In this document: positions 10,041-20,100 of the stretch, piece by piece
Layout of the letters: each line of letters begins with the position of its first letter
How positions within the stretch are numbered: the first letter of the stretch is position 1
NCBI GenBank assembly: GCA_039666455.1
Contig: JAVSLW010000010.1
Span: 62,001-126,000 of the forward strand
Origin: Methanobacterium sp.
GTDB lineage: Archaea; Methanobacteriota; Methanobacteria; Methanobacteriales; Methanobacteriaceae
DNA length: 64,000 bases
Direction of reading: 5' to 3'
Made by a program: the position numbers and the translations under genes
The notes under the pieces: generated by a model
The model's input: the letters and a program-made list of their open reading frames with translations, nothing else
Database searches by the model: none
What the model was told of the DNA's origin: nothing

Positions 10041-10853
10041 ATGTCAAATGAAATTTTAAAACTTTATGAAAAAGTAAGAGATGACTTAAAGTTTCTTACA
10101 GCTTCAGATGTAAGGACAAAAATTGTTATAGTTTTGAATGATGGATTAAAAAATTTAAACGACCTTAAAGAAGAAACAAATCTTAATTCATCCACTATTT
10201 TACATGGAATGAACCAGCTTGAAGAAAAAAAATTGGTCTTTAAACAATCTGGAGGTTATTCCCTTTCTCAAACCGGTAAAATAGTTGCACTGAACATTAT
10301 AAATCTTATAAAAGTATCCACGTCTCTTGAGGAAATAGGAAAGATATTTTTAAAGCATGAGATATCTCCCATACCAGAATACCTGCTTGAAAGTATAGGA
10401 AGCTTAAAAAGCTCGGTTGTAGTGGAATCCACACCTACAGATGTTATGAAGCCGCATACAGTTCATGCAGAGCTTATTCAAAATTCAAGGGACGTTAGAT
10501 ATATTTCTTCAGTTCTGCTTCCTCAAAAAATAGAATCATTTGAGAAAACACTGGAAAAAGGTTCCCTTCAACTTATTTTAACATCTGAAATACTTGATAA
10601 ATGGATTGAAATAAAAGGGCGGGAAAATTTGAAAAACGCACTTTTAGAAAAAGATTTTAAGTTATGGAAAATAAAGAGTGGGGCTAAGATGTCATTTACA
10701 GTGTCAGACACTTTCATTGCACTTGGATTGTTTTCAACAGATGGGATTTACGATCTTCACAAGTATCTAATAGGTAAAGACGAAGAAGCTATTGAATGGG
10801 GAAAAAGGCTGTTTGGCTATTATTTAAAGCAATCAAAAAAGGTAAAACTATAA
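10041..10853 (+). CDS. Winged-helix transcriptional regulator with DUF1724 (FilR1-like) domain
   Basis: The N-terminal 80 residues form a winged helix-turn-helix (NLNDLKEETNLNSSTILHGMNQLEEKKLV). The rest matches the DUF1724 domain, also called the FilR1 middle domain, found in methanogen regulators. Some family members, such as FilRs in Methanosaeta (Methanothrix), act downstream of a sensor kinase. Here the next gene, 40 nt downstream, encodes a receiver-kinase protein, so the pair may form a signalling unit. The start follows AAGGGATAATAGC. Its targets are unknown. The length of 270 aa is normal for the family. Confidence 0.85.
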   Translation: MSNEILKLYEKVRDDLKFLTASDVRTKIVIVLNDGLKNLNDLKEETNLNSSTILHGMNQLEEKKLVFKQSGGYSLSQTGKIVALNIINLIKVSTSLEEIGKIFLKHEISPIPEYLLESIGSLKSSVVVESTPTDVMKPHTVHAELIQNSRDVRYISSVLLPQKIESFEKTLEKGSLQLILTSEILDKWIEIKGRENLKNALLEKDFKLWKIKSGAKMSFTVSDTFIALGLFSTDGIYDLHKYLIGKDEEAIEWGKRLFGYYLKQSKKVKL

Positions 10854-10893
10854 TCATCCACTTTAAAGACTTAAATTACTGGAGCATAATGTG

Positions 10894-12015
10894 ATGAGCA
10901 AGATAACCCGGATTTTAATGATAGAGGATAATCATGCAGACGTCAGGATCATGCAGGAAATGCTTAGAGATGTCAAAGGCTTTAAATTTAGCTTTAAACA
11001 TGGTGAAAGCTTAGAAAATGGATTGAAATACCTTAAAAATGATGTGTTTGATGTTTTACTGCTTGATCTTAATTTACCTGACAGCTATGGAATCGATACT
11101 TTCTTTAAAGCAAAAAACCATGCTCCAAATTTACCTATTGTAATATTTAGCGGGGCGGCTGATGAGAAGGTTGCAATAGATGCTGTTCATGAAGGTGCCC
11201 AGGATTACCTTATGAAAGGGGAAGTTGAGGGTAAATTACTGGCACGTTCCATATTTTATGCAATTGAACGTAAACAGACAGAAGAGGAACTGAAAAAACA
11301 CAGGGATCACCTGGAAGAACTGGTTGAAAAAAGAACCCTCGGATTAAAAAAAGCAAATATACAACTTTTAAGAGAAATTAACGAGCGTAAAAGAGCTGAA
11401 GAAGAGATTAGGGCATCTTTTGAGGAGAAAAAAATACTGCTTGATGAAATACAGGAGAGAATTCAAAACAGTTTGCAGATAATTATAAGGATTATTGATG
11501 GGGAATATTTTCAAAATAAATGTAAAAATCTCGATGATTTCAATCAGGAGATTCAAAATCGGGTGAAAGCAGTTGAACTCATTAATGAGATGCTTGATCA
11601 ATCAGAAGACTTTGCAATGATTGATTTTGCATGCTATATACGTAATTTGACCAGTTACCTTTATGATTTTTATGATGTTAATCCTCTTTTAATGAAATTA
11701 GAAATGGATATTGAAGGAATTCCTCTTGACATTGATTTAGCAATTCCATGTGGTTTAATTGTTAATGAACTTGTGACAAATTCTATCAAACATGCATTTG
11801 AGGAAAAAAGCGGCAAAATATATATCAAACTGCGTTCCAGCAATAAAAATACAATATTAACTGTTGCAGATGATGGAAAAGGTATTCCAGAAAACGTAGA
11901 AATTAAAAATGCTAATACATCAGGATTTAGACTTGTAAATAAACTTGTAAATCAACTTAATGGAAGTATAGAGTTAAATAGAACAAACGGGGCAGAATTT
12001 AAAGTTATATTTTAA
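10894..12015 (+). CDS. Receiver domain fused to a histidine-kinase-like module lacking the phospho-acceptor His
   Basis: Residues 1-120 are a response-regulator receiver domain with the acidic pair E11/D12, phospho-acceptor D58 (VLLLDLNLPD) and K108 (DYLMKG). A coiled coil (about 125-175) leads to a HisKA_2-type dimerisation segment and a HATPase domain (NELVTNSIKHAF, VADDGKGIPE and GFRLVNKLVNQL). In HisKA_2 proteins the segment reads LLxEIHHRVKNNLQ; here it reads LLDEIQERIQNSLQ, so both histidines are replaced by Gln187 and Glu188. The ATP-binding boxes remain. Autophosphorylation therefore looks impossible by the usual route. The start is ATG 10894 or GTG 10891, both after GGAG at 10881. 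Confidence 0.88.
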   Translation: MSKITRILMIEDNHADVRIMQEMLRDVKGFKFSFKHGESLENGLKYLKNDVFDVLLLDLNLPDSYGIDTFFKAKNHAPNLPIVIFSGAADEKVAIDAVHEGAQDYLMKGEVEGKLLARSIFYAIERKQTEEELKKHRDHLEELVEKRTLGLKKANIQLLREINERKRAEEEIRASFEEKKILLDEIQERIQNSLQIIIRIIDGEYFQNKCKNLDDFNQEIQNRVKAVELINEMLDQSEDFAMIDFACYIRNLTSYLYDFYDVNPLLMKLEMDIEGIPLDIDLAIPCGLIVNELVTNSIKHAFEEKSGKIYIKLRSSNKNTILTVADDGKGIPENVEIKNANTSGFRLVNKLVNQLNGSIELNRTNGAEFKVIF

Positions 12016-12061
12016 TTTTTCATTTTTCATGGAGTAGTGCTTGAAAAAAGAGAGGGATATC

Positions 12062-12400
12062 ATGATTAACTGGAAAGCAGTGCTCACAGGATTAATCATA
12101 ATCATAATAATTGTACTGATTTTAAACCCATTTATAGGTGAATTTGGTTCATATGCAGGTATTATAATTGCAGGCATGGTTGTAGGATATCGTGTTAAGC
12201 AAAATACAGTAAATGGGGCAATTCATGGGGCTTTAATAGGTATTACTGGAGGAATTGTGGCAATTATTATTCTAATTCTTGTAGGCGGGTTTTTTATAGT
12301 AAAAGTAGAAATATCTGGTTTATTAGTTAAGACAGGGGTCGACATAGTTTTAGGGGCTGTCGGAGGGGCTGTAGGAACTATTATTGCGTTGGAAAAATAA
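12062..12400 (+). CDS. Small membrane protein, DUF5518-like
   Basis: This 112-aa protein has an N-terminal NWKAVLTG followed by about four hydrophobic segments rich in Gly, Ile and Val, including GAIHGALIGITGGIVAII and GAVGGAVGTIIALE. It resembles the DUF5518 family of small archaeal membrane proteins, whose function is unknown. ATG 12062 is chosen because AGAGGG lies just upstream; a TTG at 12041 could extend it by seven residues. It follows the receiver-kinase gene by 46 nt and precedes a second protein of the same type, suggesting they might be expressed together. Confidence 0.7.
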   Translation: MINWKAVLTGLIIIIIIVLILNPFIGEFGSYAGIIIAGMVVGYRVKQNTVNGAIHGALIGITGGIVAIIILILVGGFFIVKVEISGLLVKTGVDIVLGAVGGAVGTIIALEK

Positions 12401-12525
12401 ATCAAAATCAGAAATTCTCAAGTCATTCAAATTTTTTTTAGAAAGTTTACCTGTGCTTTTTCTGAAAAAGTATTTTAGGGGTCAAAAACATAATTATATT
12501 GACTCAAGATTGAGGTGAAAAAAAG

Positions 12526-12942
12526 ATGACAGACTGGATATCCATTGGAATTGGTGCAGTTATAAATGCAGCTTTGACCATTGTTCTGGCACTTATTTTC
12601 TTCCCTTTGTTCTTTTTAGGGCCGATAATAGGTGGTTTTGTAACTGTATACTTAATACGGGATGAATTTGAAAGCGAAAGCGGCATAATACATGGAGGTT
12701 TAGCCGGGATTTTGGGTGGCCTTATTATTGGAATTCTGTCCCTGTTTGGAGTTGGAATTGTAGCAGCCCTGGTTAGTCTCTTGCTTGCAGAATTAGGGGT
12801 TGCACTGGGTGCTATTGGCGCCATATTTGTGATATTCTTTACGGTTCTTACAATGCTTGTATGTGGAGTTCTTTCAGCTATTGGTGGAGCTATAGGAGAA
12901 TACATACAATCTGCAGGTAAAGGACAGTACGAAGATTACTGA
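12526..12942 (+). CDS. Small membrane protein, DUF5518-like (second copy)
   Basis: The protein has 138 aa, with three to four transmembrane segments and a central GGFVTVYLIRDEFE stretch followed by IIHGGLAGILGGLIIGI. That resembles the GAIHGALIGITGG stretch of the gene upstream, so the two are probably paralogues of the DUF5518 type. GAGGTG lies nine bases before the ATG. The 125-nt spacer between the paralogues holds no other gene. The role is unknown. It is convergent with the DUF126 gene, whose stop is 27 nt away. Confidence 0.72.
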   Translation: MTDWISIGIGAVINAALTIVLALIFFPLFFLGPIIGGFVTVYLIRDEFESESGIIHGGLAGILGGLIIGILSLFGVGIVAALVSLLLAELGVALGAIGAIFVIFFTVLTMLVCGVLSAIGGAIGEYIQSAGKGQYEDY

Positions 12943-12969
12943 AAACTAATTTAAGTTTTCATTATTTTA

Positions 12970-13371
12970 TCAAAACAGTTTAATTATTTCTTCATCTGCA
13001 TTAACTTCAACAATATCTCCATTTTTTAAAATATTTAAGACATTGATTTCTGGTTGATGGACCATGGGGATACCAGCCATAATAGCGCCGGTAGCAATAA
13101 TTGGTTCTGCTTTAATTGATATTATTGCTTGGGGGGCAGTTTTACTTCTCTCCATCTGAAATATGACGTAAGATCCAACTGTGGACCCTTTCCCAGATGG
13201 AATCACCAGAATTTTATCACTTATCTTTTCTCCATACAGTTCATGCCCCTTTTCAATTACAACACCAGTATGAGGATCTACTCCCCCAAGAAAGCTTAAC
13301 GGATCTTTTGTAATCAATACTTCACCTTTTGCATGCCCTTTGGAGATTTTCCTGCATTTTATAGTTTTCAT
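12970..13371 (-). CDS. Phosphomevalonate dehydratase (AcnX) small subunit, DUF126
   Basis: This 133-aa swivelling-domain protein matches the small subunit of archaeal aconitase X. Recognisable stretches are [41 protein letters not shown] and [20 protein letters not shown]. In most archaea the enzyme dehydrates mevalonate 5-phosphate to trans-anhydromevalonate phosphate in the modified mevalonate pathway that makes isoprenoid lipids. The large subunit is not in the window. GTGATTTC precedes the ATG. The paired archaeal function is established for other species; assignment here is by family. Confidence 0.85.
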   Translation of the reverse strand: MKTIKCRKISKGHAKGEVLITKDPLSFLGGVDPHTGVVIEKGHELYGEKISDKILVIPSGKGSTVGSYVIFQMERSKTAPQAIISIKAEPIIATGAIMAGIPMVHQPEINVLNILKNGDIVEVNADEEIIKLF

Positions 13372-13408
13372 GAAATCACTTGTTTAGATTAAAAGAAAAA
13401 ATAAAAAT

Positions 13409-13717
13409 TTATTCAAGTTCCAGCTTGATCCCGCCGATTTTTGGTGCTAATACGTTGTAAACGAGTGCTATAATGGCATATGTTATGAATCCAGCTATAA
13501 ATGCCAGTATTGGCCAGACTATGATGAACATTACTGCTGTCATTGCTCCACCTAAACCTGCCGCCCCAGCTGCTTCTGGTGGTAACATGGCTAAAAATGG
13601 CACTATGAAAAGAGTGGCTAATATACCTACAATAAATGTTATAACTGCTGCAATCGCTGCTATCATCAGTGCAAATGGTACAACTGGAATTGATTTTATT
13701 TCTTTGATATCCCCCAT
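13409..13717 (-). CDS. Small integral membrane protein, unknown function
   Basis: The protein has 102 aa starting MGDIKEIKSIPVVPFALM, with two long hydrophobic regions separated by a short Pro/Ala/Gly-rich loop (LPPEAAGAAGLGG). The C terminus reads LAPKIGGIKLELE, a short tail common in small methanogen membrane proteins. The start at 13717 is chosen because GGAGGT stands seven bases upstream; a GTG at 13726 overlaps that site. It lies 37 nt upstream of the AcnX small-subunit gene and could share its transcript. Confidence 0.72.
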   Translation of the reverse strand: MGDIKEIKSIPVVPFALMIAAIAAVITFIVGILATLFIVPFLAMLPPEAAGAAGLGGAMTAVMFIIVWPILAFIAGFITYAIIALVYNVLAPKIGGIKLELE

Positions 13718-13826
13718 TCTTTTCACCTCCTTTAATTGAATAACCCATTTTATATTGTATTTTAAGGTATATAATTTTTTTCCTTTTTGGTGAAAACTGA
13801 AATAGATAATTTATCCAGGTTCTAAC

Positions 13827-15176
13827 TTAAAACCACCCTTTAGACGCTTGAAGAACATCATTTACAATTTCAGCTGAAGACCCGATGTAAGTATGGGGGT
13901 TCATAATATCTTGAATTTCATCTTCAGATAGATACTTTCTAATTTCGTTATTTCTTAAAACAACATCCAAAAGGCCAGTATTTTTCTGGTTAGCCTCAAT
14001 TGAACACTCTCTAACAAGTGCATAGGCTGTTTGCCTTCCCATTCCTTTATATGTAAGTTCTGCCATTAATCTTTCTGCCATTATAAGTCCATTTGTAGTG
14101 TTTAAATCTTTTTCAATGTTTTCTGGATAAAACACCAGATTATTTAGCACTTTTAAGGTAAGAACTATGATATAATCGGTTAAAATACATGCTTCAGGGA
14201 GAATAATCCGCTCACATGAGGAATTAGTAAGATCTCTTTCATGCCAGAGAGGGTTATTTTCAAGCGCCGGAACAACATAAGCACGTATGACCCTGGAAAT
14301 ACCGCTAATTCTTTCAGCAGTAATAGGATTCATTTTATGAGGCATTGTACTGCTTCCAACCTGCTTTTTAGCATCGAAACTTTCACCAATTTCTTTAATC
14401 TCAGTTCGCTGAAGGTTTCTGATTTCAACTGCAATTTTATCGAGTGTGCTTGCAGTGTTTGCAAGATCCATTATGAACTCTGCATGGCTGTCTCTTTGCA
14501 GAATTTGATTAGATATTAATACAGGTTTAAGGCCTAAAATTTCAGAAACCCTTCTATGAACTTCTAATCCCTCTTCTCCAAGAGCTGCAATGGTCCCAAC
14601 AGCACCGGTAATCATTCCCACACATAACCTTTCTTCACACTGGTTAAGCCTTTCAATTTGCCTGTAAACCTCATCAGCCCATAAAGCAAATTTCATTCCA
14701 TAAGTGGTTGGAAGTGCATGCTGTCCATGAGTTCTACCAATACAAACAGTGTTTATATGCTCTTCTGCAAGTTTTAAAAGTGTTTTTGTAAGTTCTGAAA
14801 GCCTTCCCCTTAAAATACCAATGGAGTCTTTAAAAAGCAGTGATTGGGATGTATCAATAATATCATTGGAAGTAGCTCCAAAATGAACGTATTCACCAGC
14901 TTCTCCTTCACAAACTTCTGCAAGGGCTTTTACAATTGAAGCAATGTCGTGATTGGTTTGTCTTTCAATTTCAGCCACTCTCTGGACTGTAACATATTTT
15001 GTGCTTGCTTTGCTATTTATTTCTTCTGCAGCTTCTTTTGGAATTATATTAAGTTCTGATTCTGCTTTTGCAAGAGCTGCTTCTACTTCAAGCATCTTTT
15101 GAAGCTTGTTTTCTAAATCCCACACGTTTCGCATCTCTTCTGTGCCGTACCTGAATTCAATTGGGTGAATTGCCAT
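13827..15176 (-). CDS. purB: Adenylosuccinate lyase
   Basis: PurB cleaves SAICAR and adenylosuccinate with release of fumarate in purine synthesis. The superfamily signature GSSTMPHKMNPITAE is intact, as are the catalytic histidine region GRTHGQHALPTTYG and the early VHFGATSNDIIDTS. At 449 aa it has the usual length. AGGGAGATTAAA precedes the ATG. The short Sec61 beta gene lies 69 nt upstream on the same strand and may be the first gene of the same transcript. Confidence 0.96.
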   Translation of the reverse strand: MAIHPIEFRYGTEEMRNVWDLENKLQKMLEVEAALAKAESELNIIPKEAAEEINSKASTKYVTVQRVAEIERQTNHDIASIVKALAEVCEGEAGEYVHFGATSNDIIDTSQSLLFKDSIGILRGRLSELTKTLLKLAEEHINTVCIGRTHGQHALPTTYGMKFALWADEVYRQIERLNQCEERLCVGMITGAVGTIAALGEEGLEVHRRVSEILGLKPVLISNQILQRDSHAEFIMDLANTASTLDKIAVEIRNLQRTEIKEIGESFDAKKQVGSSTMPHKMNPITAERISGISRVIRAYVVPALENNPLWHERDLTNSSCERIILPEACILTDYIIVLTLKVLNNLVFYPENIEKDLNTTNGLIMAERLMAELTYKGMGRQTAYALVRECSIEANQKNTGLLDVVLRNNEIRKYLSEDEIQDIMNPHTYIGSSAEIVNDVLQASKGWF

Positions 15177-15245
15177 TTTAATCTCCCTTTAAAAAGTAAT
15201 TTTTCAAACTACCAGTAATTAGCGAAAATATTTAAAATTCAGGCA

Positions 15246-15410
15246 TCATACAGGTTGCGTGAATCTCAATGCTATACAGACTGCTGCAAGAATTATGGTC
15301 ATTATTACTACCTGTTCAGGTGTTAATTTAGGCCCCTTTGTTTCTTCTTCAAAGTATCTTACAAGACCTGCCCCGCTTGGTGGAAGCACTTTCTTATCTT
15401 TCTTTGCCAT
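15246..15410 (-). CDS. secG: Preprotein translocase Sec61 beta subunit (archaeal SecG)
   Basis: A 54-codon gene, shorter than the usual ORF cutoff. The product starts MAKKDKKVLPPSGAGLVRYF, continues with an acidic EEET stretch and TPEQVV, and ends in one transmembrane helix (VVIMTIILAAVCIALRF). The PPSGAGLVRYF stretch and single C-terminal helix are the hallmarks of archaeal Sec61 beta, the small accessory subunit of the SecYE translocon. GGTGATTTT lies directly before the ATG. It stands 69 nt upstream of purB on the same strand. Confidence 0.92.
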   Translation of the reverse strand: MAKKDKKVLPPSGAGLVRYFEEETKGPKLTPEQVVIMTIILAAVCIALRFTQPV

Positions 15411-15565
15411 AAAATCACCGTTTACAAATTAATCATATAAAATTGATTTTAGTTTCACTGAATTAATATATTTATTTTAAGTTTAATTTAAAGTTATATC
15501 TAAAATTTTATTTTTAAACTGCAACCAGATTTCAAAAAAAAGAAAAAAAGAAAAGTTTTGTAGAT

Positions 15566-16675
15566 TCATCTTAATGCAGAAAACAGGTATTTACATGCTG
15601 CTTCTATCATCTTGTATGTTTTACCAGCCCATTGGGCTGAACATCCATTATCTCTTTCTACTTCCAGTGTTATGGTGTTTATTCCGTAGTTATGTCCATG
15701 TATTCTGACCATTCCTGGTTTACCATCACCGTAGTCCACTGCACATTTAGTTTGGTTGCTTATGTAGTCGGCCCAGTTGCTTTCACCACTCCTGTTTGGA
15801 GTTGCAAATATCATACCATTAGGGTAACCCTCTAAGCCCCCTCCAGAGTGCACGTCGAGAATATGGCTGATTCCGTTGTTTTTTGCAAATTCAACAGCAT
15901 TCCATCCGGGAGTTCCTGGTACATTGGCTATTCTGTTCGGGTCTTCGTATTTATATCCTGTTTTTGTCACTGGTCTGTAAAGCCAGCCGTATACCCGTCT
16001 ATGGGTCACTCGCTTCACCCATTGGACTTGCCTCACCCATCGGGCTCGACCACGAATCACTTGTTTTGCTCGCTGGACTTTCCTTACCCATCTTGTAACA
16101 GCTTGTCTGTACCATCCTTTTTTGTAAGGGACCATCTCTGTATATGTGTAAGGTATTGGTCCGTAATTTCTTGAATTCACCGCAGTACTTTTTGGAATGG
16201 CAAATGGGATTACATACAAAGTTCCATCAAGAACATTACTTTTTGAAAACTCTTTCAGATATTCCAGGTAGTTCATGGTTGCTATATTCGCTTCTACTTC
16301 ATTTCCATGAATTCCTGACCAGATCAGGAGTTTGTTACCGCTACTGCTTCCATTTCCAAATTGAATTATTGTTGATCCCTGTTTTTGTTTGTCCAGTATT
16401 TCATTGGATAGAGGTGTTCTGTTAATGTGCTTGTTTATTTCTGCATTTTGAGTCACGTCTGCACCAACAGCGCCGTCAAAAGTGGAGATAGTGTAAGGAG
16501 TTGAATTTGTAGTATTGTTTGTGGTATTATTTTCAGCACTTGCAGGCATTACACATACTATAAGCACAAAAGCCGTTAAAAGTACCAAAATGGCTTTTTT
16601 AGTGGTGCTTAACCTGGATAGTTTATATTTAGGTTCTGCTATAGTACCGCCACCTGATTTTTTAAGCAGATTCAA
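15566..16675 (-). CDS. Secreted M14-like zinc carboxypeptidase/deacylase with a basic Trp-rich insert
   Basis: The N terminus (residues about 25-47) is a hydrophobic signal or anchor ending MPASAENN, followed by an Asn/Thr linker. The catalytic part has the M14-type zinc ligands H123 and E126 (GIHGNE) and H276 (DVHSGG), and the late glutamate region TLEVERDNG. Between about residues 184 and 240 sits an unusual insert, very rich in Arg, Lys, Trp and Val, containing two related blocks, RWVRKVQRAKQV and RWVRQVQWVKRV, 17 residues apart. The insert precedes the DPNR substrate-binding region. Substrate is unknown; a cell-wall peptide is a guess. The TTG start at 16675 lacks a clear ribosome binding site, so the start is uncertain. 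Confidence 0.75.
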   Translation of the reverse strand: MNLLKKSGGGTIAEPKYKLSRLSTTKKAILVLLTAFVLIVCVMPASAENNTTNNTTNSTPYTISTFDGAVGADVTQNAEINKHINRTPLSNEILDKQKQGSTIIQFGNGSSSGNKLLIWSGIHGNEVEANIATMNYLEYLKEFSKSNVLDGTLYVIPFAIPKSTAVNSRNYGPIPYTYTEMVPYKKGWYRQAVTRWVRKVQRAKQVIRGRARWVRQVQWVKRVTHRRVYGWLYRPVTKTGYKYEDPNRIANVPGTPGWNAVEFAKNNGISHILDVHSGGGLEGYPNGMIFATPNRSGESNWADYISNQTKCAVDYGDGKPGMVRIHGHNYGINTITLEVERDNGCSAQWAGKTYKMIEAACKYLFSALR

Positions 16676-17140
16676 CGAATCTGTATTATATTAATGCATA
16701 TTTATTACTAATAAGTTTATCTGTTCTACGTTCAAAACCAAAGGTTTTTGATACCCCAAAAAATCTTCGATTTTTTGAGGCTGATCCTCGTTACAGCTTG
16801 TTTGTTTAATACTGATCAGGGATTTAAATCCATTTAAATGATAAATACATCTCCAATAATAATTTAAGATGTTGCATTCTTGGATTCTATGATTTTAGAG
16901 AATATAATACTTTTATTTTAGGATAATGATCTCTATTTATATAAAGTTTTTACACAATTTAGGAACAGATAGTACCTTATCGTAAAGTTTATTACCCATC
17001 TAATCCCATATATAAAAATCGGGATCGGATTTTTGTTTTTTAATATTTAATGAACCTGATCCTGATCATTTAATACTATGGCAAATCGTTGTGGATAATT
17101 TTTATCTAAAATACATTTTTAGCAGGATAAGGGAATAAAT
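16676..17140. other. Intergenic region with two palindromes
   Basis: This 465-nt spacer separates the divergent peptidase and polC genes. It contains a perfect palindrome CAAAAAATC-ttc-GATTTTTTG (16757-16777), preceded by an imperfect one, TCAAAACC-aaa-GGTTTTtGA (16732-16751). Both have 3-nt loops and belong to the hairpin family seen elsewhere in the window. The rest is AT-rich; polC is preceded by AAGGGAATAAAT. No small gene with a ribosome binding site is apparent. Confidence 0.6.
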
Positions 17141-20100
17141 ATGGAGTATTTTGAAGCTTTAGAAGAAGAAACAGAAAAGGCATACATTGTGGCAAGATGT
17201 GCAAGGCTTAAAGGGTATGATATTGGGTTAGAGCCGGAAATACCTCTTGCAAAGGACCTGGCAGAAAGGGTAGAGGGATTAGTTGGCCCTAATGGTGTTT
17301 CAAAGAGAATTAAGGAACTTGAGAATAAATATTCAAGGGAAGAGGTTGCATTTCAAATTGCAAGGGAAATTGTAACCACTCCAGACATAGAAGGCCAGGA
17401 AGACAGCATTGAAGTTAGAGAAGCTAAATCTGACCAGGCCCTAAGGACAGCGCTGGCTATTTTAACAGAAGGGGTTGTAGCAGCGCCTCTTGAAGGAATT
17501 GCAAAGGTTAAAATTAAGCAGAACTTTGATAAAAGCTGGTATCTTGCAATTTACTTTGCAGGTCCCATAAGAAGTGCGGGAGGTACTGCAGCAGCTCTTG
17601 CAGTTCTAATTGGAGATTATATAAGACTTTCTATTGACCTTAACGTTTATAAACCCACAGAAAGGGAAATTGAAAGATATGTGGAAGAAGTGGAGCTTTA
17701 TGAATCTGAGGTGACCAACCTTCAATATTCTCCATCCCCTGATGAGGTGAGACTTGCTGCAGGGAACATTCCTGTAGAGGTTACAGGAGAGCCTACAGAT
17801 AAAATAGAAGTTTCACACCGCGATTTAGAGCGTGTTGAGACCAATAACATCAGAGGGGGAGCGCTTCTTGCTATGGTTGAAGGAATTATACAGAAAGCTC
17901 CAAAAGTCATGAAATACGCTGCTAAATTAGGAATAGATGGATGGAAATGGCTTGAAAAATATTCAAAGAATAGCAGTAGCCTGGACGATGATGAAAGAGA
18001 TAAAGTCAAAGTAGATGATAAATACATGAGGGACATAATTGGTGGAAGGCCTGTTTTGTCATATCCTCAGGCAAAAGGAGGATTCAGACTTAGATATGGA
18101 AGATCAAGAAATTCAGGGCTTGCTGCAATGGGAATTAGTCCTCTGACCATGGAAATTGTGGAATTTCTGGCTGTAGGTACTCAGATGAAGATTGAAAGGC
18201 CGGGTAAGGGAATGTGTGTCGTGCCATGTGACAGTATTGAAGGCCCAATCGTTAAGTTAAGGAACGGTGATGTGGTTAAAGTTGAATCAATAGACCAGGC
18301 CAGAAAGATTAGAAAAGACGTGGTTGAAATCCTGTTTTTAGGAGATATACTGGTAGCATTCGGTGAATTTTTGAGAAATAACCAGTTTTTACTTCCATCT
18401 GCCTGGTGTGAAGAATGGTGGGAGAAAAAAATAGAAAACTCAGCAGAATACATAAAAAAAGGGGATGATTTAAACCGTCTAAAAATCCCTGATTTTTCGA
18501 CAGCCTTTGAAATATCAAAAAAGTATAATGTACCTTTACATCCAAATTACACATATTTCTATCACGATGTTTCAATTGAAGATTTAAATCAGCTTAGAAA
18601 TTGGCTTTATAAGTATTACAACCCTTTAGATGCAGATAATGATTTAATATTGGATATAGGTCCTTCAAAGCGGATTCTTGAAATTTTAGGAGTTCCTCAT
18701 ATTGTTGAGGACGATAAAGTTGTAATAAAAAATGATCATGCTTCAGCATTAATTAACACTTTAACCGGGCCTTTGGATGATTCTAAGGGTTTTAACACTT
18801 TAGAAGCGTTAAATGAAGTTTCTCCTGTGAAAATAATGGCTAAAGCCCCCACTTATATTGGTGCAAGAGTTGGAAGACCTGAAAAAACAAAAGAAAGAAA
18901 AATGAAACCTGCACCTCACGCACTGTTTCCAATAGGCACCAGTGGTGGAAACAGGCGTAATATTGTTGATGCTGCTAAAAAAGGAAATATTTACGTTGAA
19001 ATTTCAAGGTGTAAATGCAGCGAATGTGGAATAGCATCGTTTCAGGCTAAATGTCCGATTTGTGGAGGAAAGGCTCTTCCAACTGGTGCTTCTAAGAAAA
19101 AAATCAATCTGGACAGTTTATTAAAAAAATCATTTGAAAAAGTGGGCATCCGCAAGCTGGATGAAATAAAGGGAGTAATCGGGATGATATCTGAGGAAAA
19201 ATTCCCTGAACCCTTAGAAAAAGGAATATTGAGAGCTAAAAACGATGTTTTTGCCTTTAAGGATGCCACAATACGACATGATTCCACTGATCTACCTCTC
19301 ACCCATTTTATACCTGGTGAAATTGGTGTAAGTCCAGATAAATTAGTTGAAATGGGATATAAGTATGATATTTATGGGGAGAAAATTGAAAATGAGGATC
19401 AGATAATTGAAATCAAAATCCAGGACATAGTAATCTCCCAAAACTGTGCAGAATATCTTATACGGGTTTCAAGCTTCATAGATGATCTCCTTGAAAATTT
19501 TTATCATGAGGAGAGATTTTACAATATAAAAGAAAAAGAAGACCTTGTAGGTCATTTGGTGGTGGGATTAGCTCCACACACGTCTGCGGGGGTTTTGGGA
19601 AGAATTGTTGGATTTACAAAGGCATCCGCATGCTACGCACATCCATACTTCCATTCTGCAAAAAGAAGAAACTGTGACAGTGACGAAGATTCGGTAATGT
19701 TGCTTTTGGACGCTTTAATTAACTTTTCAAAGATATATCTTCCAAGTTCCAGGGGAGGGAGAATGGATGCACCACTGGTTCTCTCATCAAGGATAGATCC
19801 AGAAGAAATTGATGATGAATCCCACAATATCGATTGCCTGTCAACTCTTCCACTGGAGTTTTACGAGAGAACTCTGGAATTTGCCAGGCCTTCTGAGGTG
19901 ATCGACTTAATAGACAATGTAAAAAAAAGATTGGGCACAGAAGACCAGTATCAGGGATTAATGTTTTCTCATGATACTTCAAGTATTCATTCCGGGCCAA
20001 AATCGTGTCTTTATAAAATGCTCCCTACAATGAAGGAAAAGGTAGAAGAACAGGTCAAATTAGCCGGGAAAATAAGGGCTGTTGACCAGAAAGGTGTTGT

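Noticed and set aside
12504..12905. 133-aa minus-strand frame opposite the second DUF5518-like gene
   Set aside because: It is low-complexity (Pro/Ile/Thr-rich) shadow of the hydrophobic plus-strand gene with a good binding site.
13413..13748. 111-aa minus-strand frame overlapping the small membrane protein
   Set aside because: The composition (Ser/Ile/His-rich) is that of an out-of-frame reading, while the neighbouring frame has GGAGGT and clear helices.
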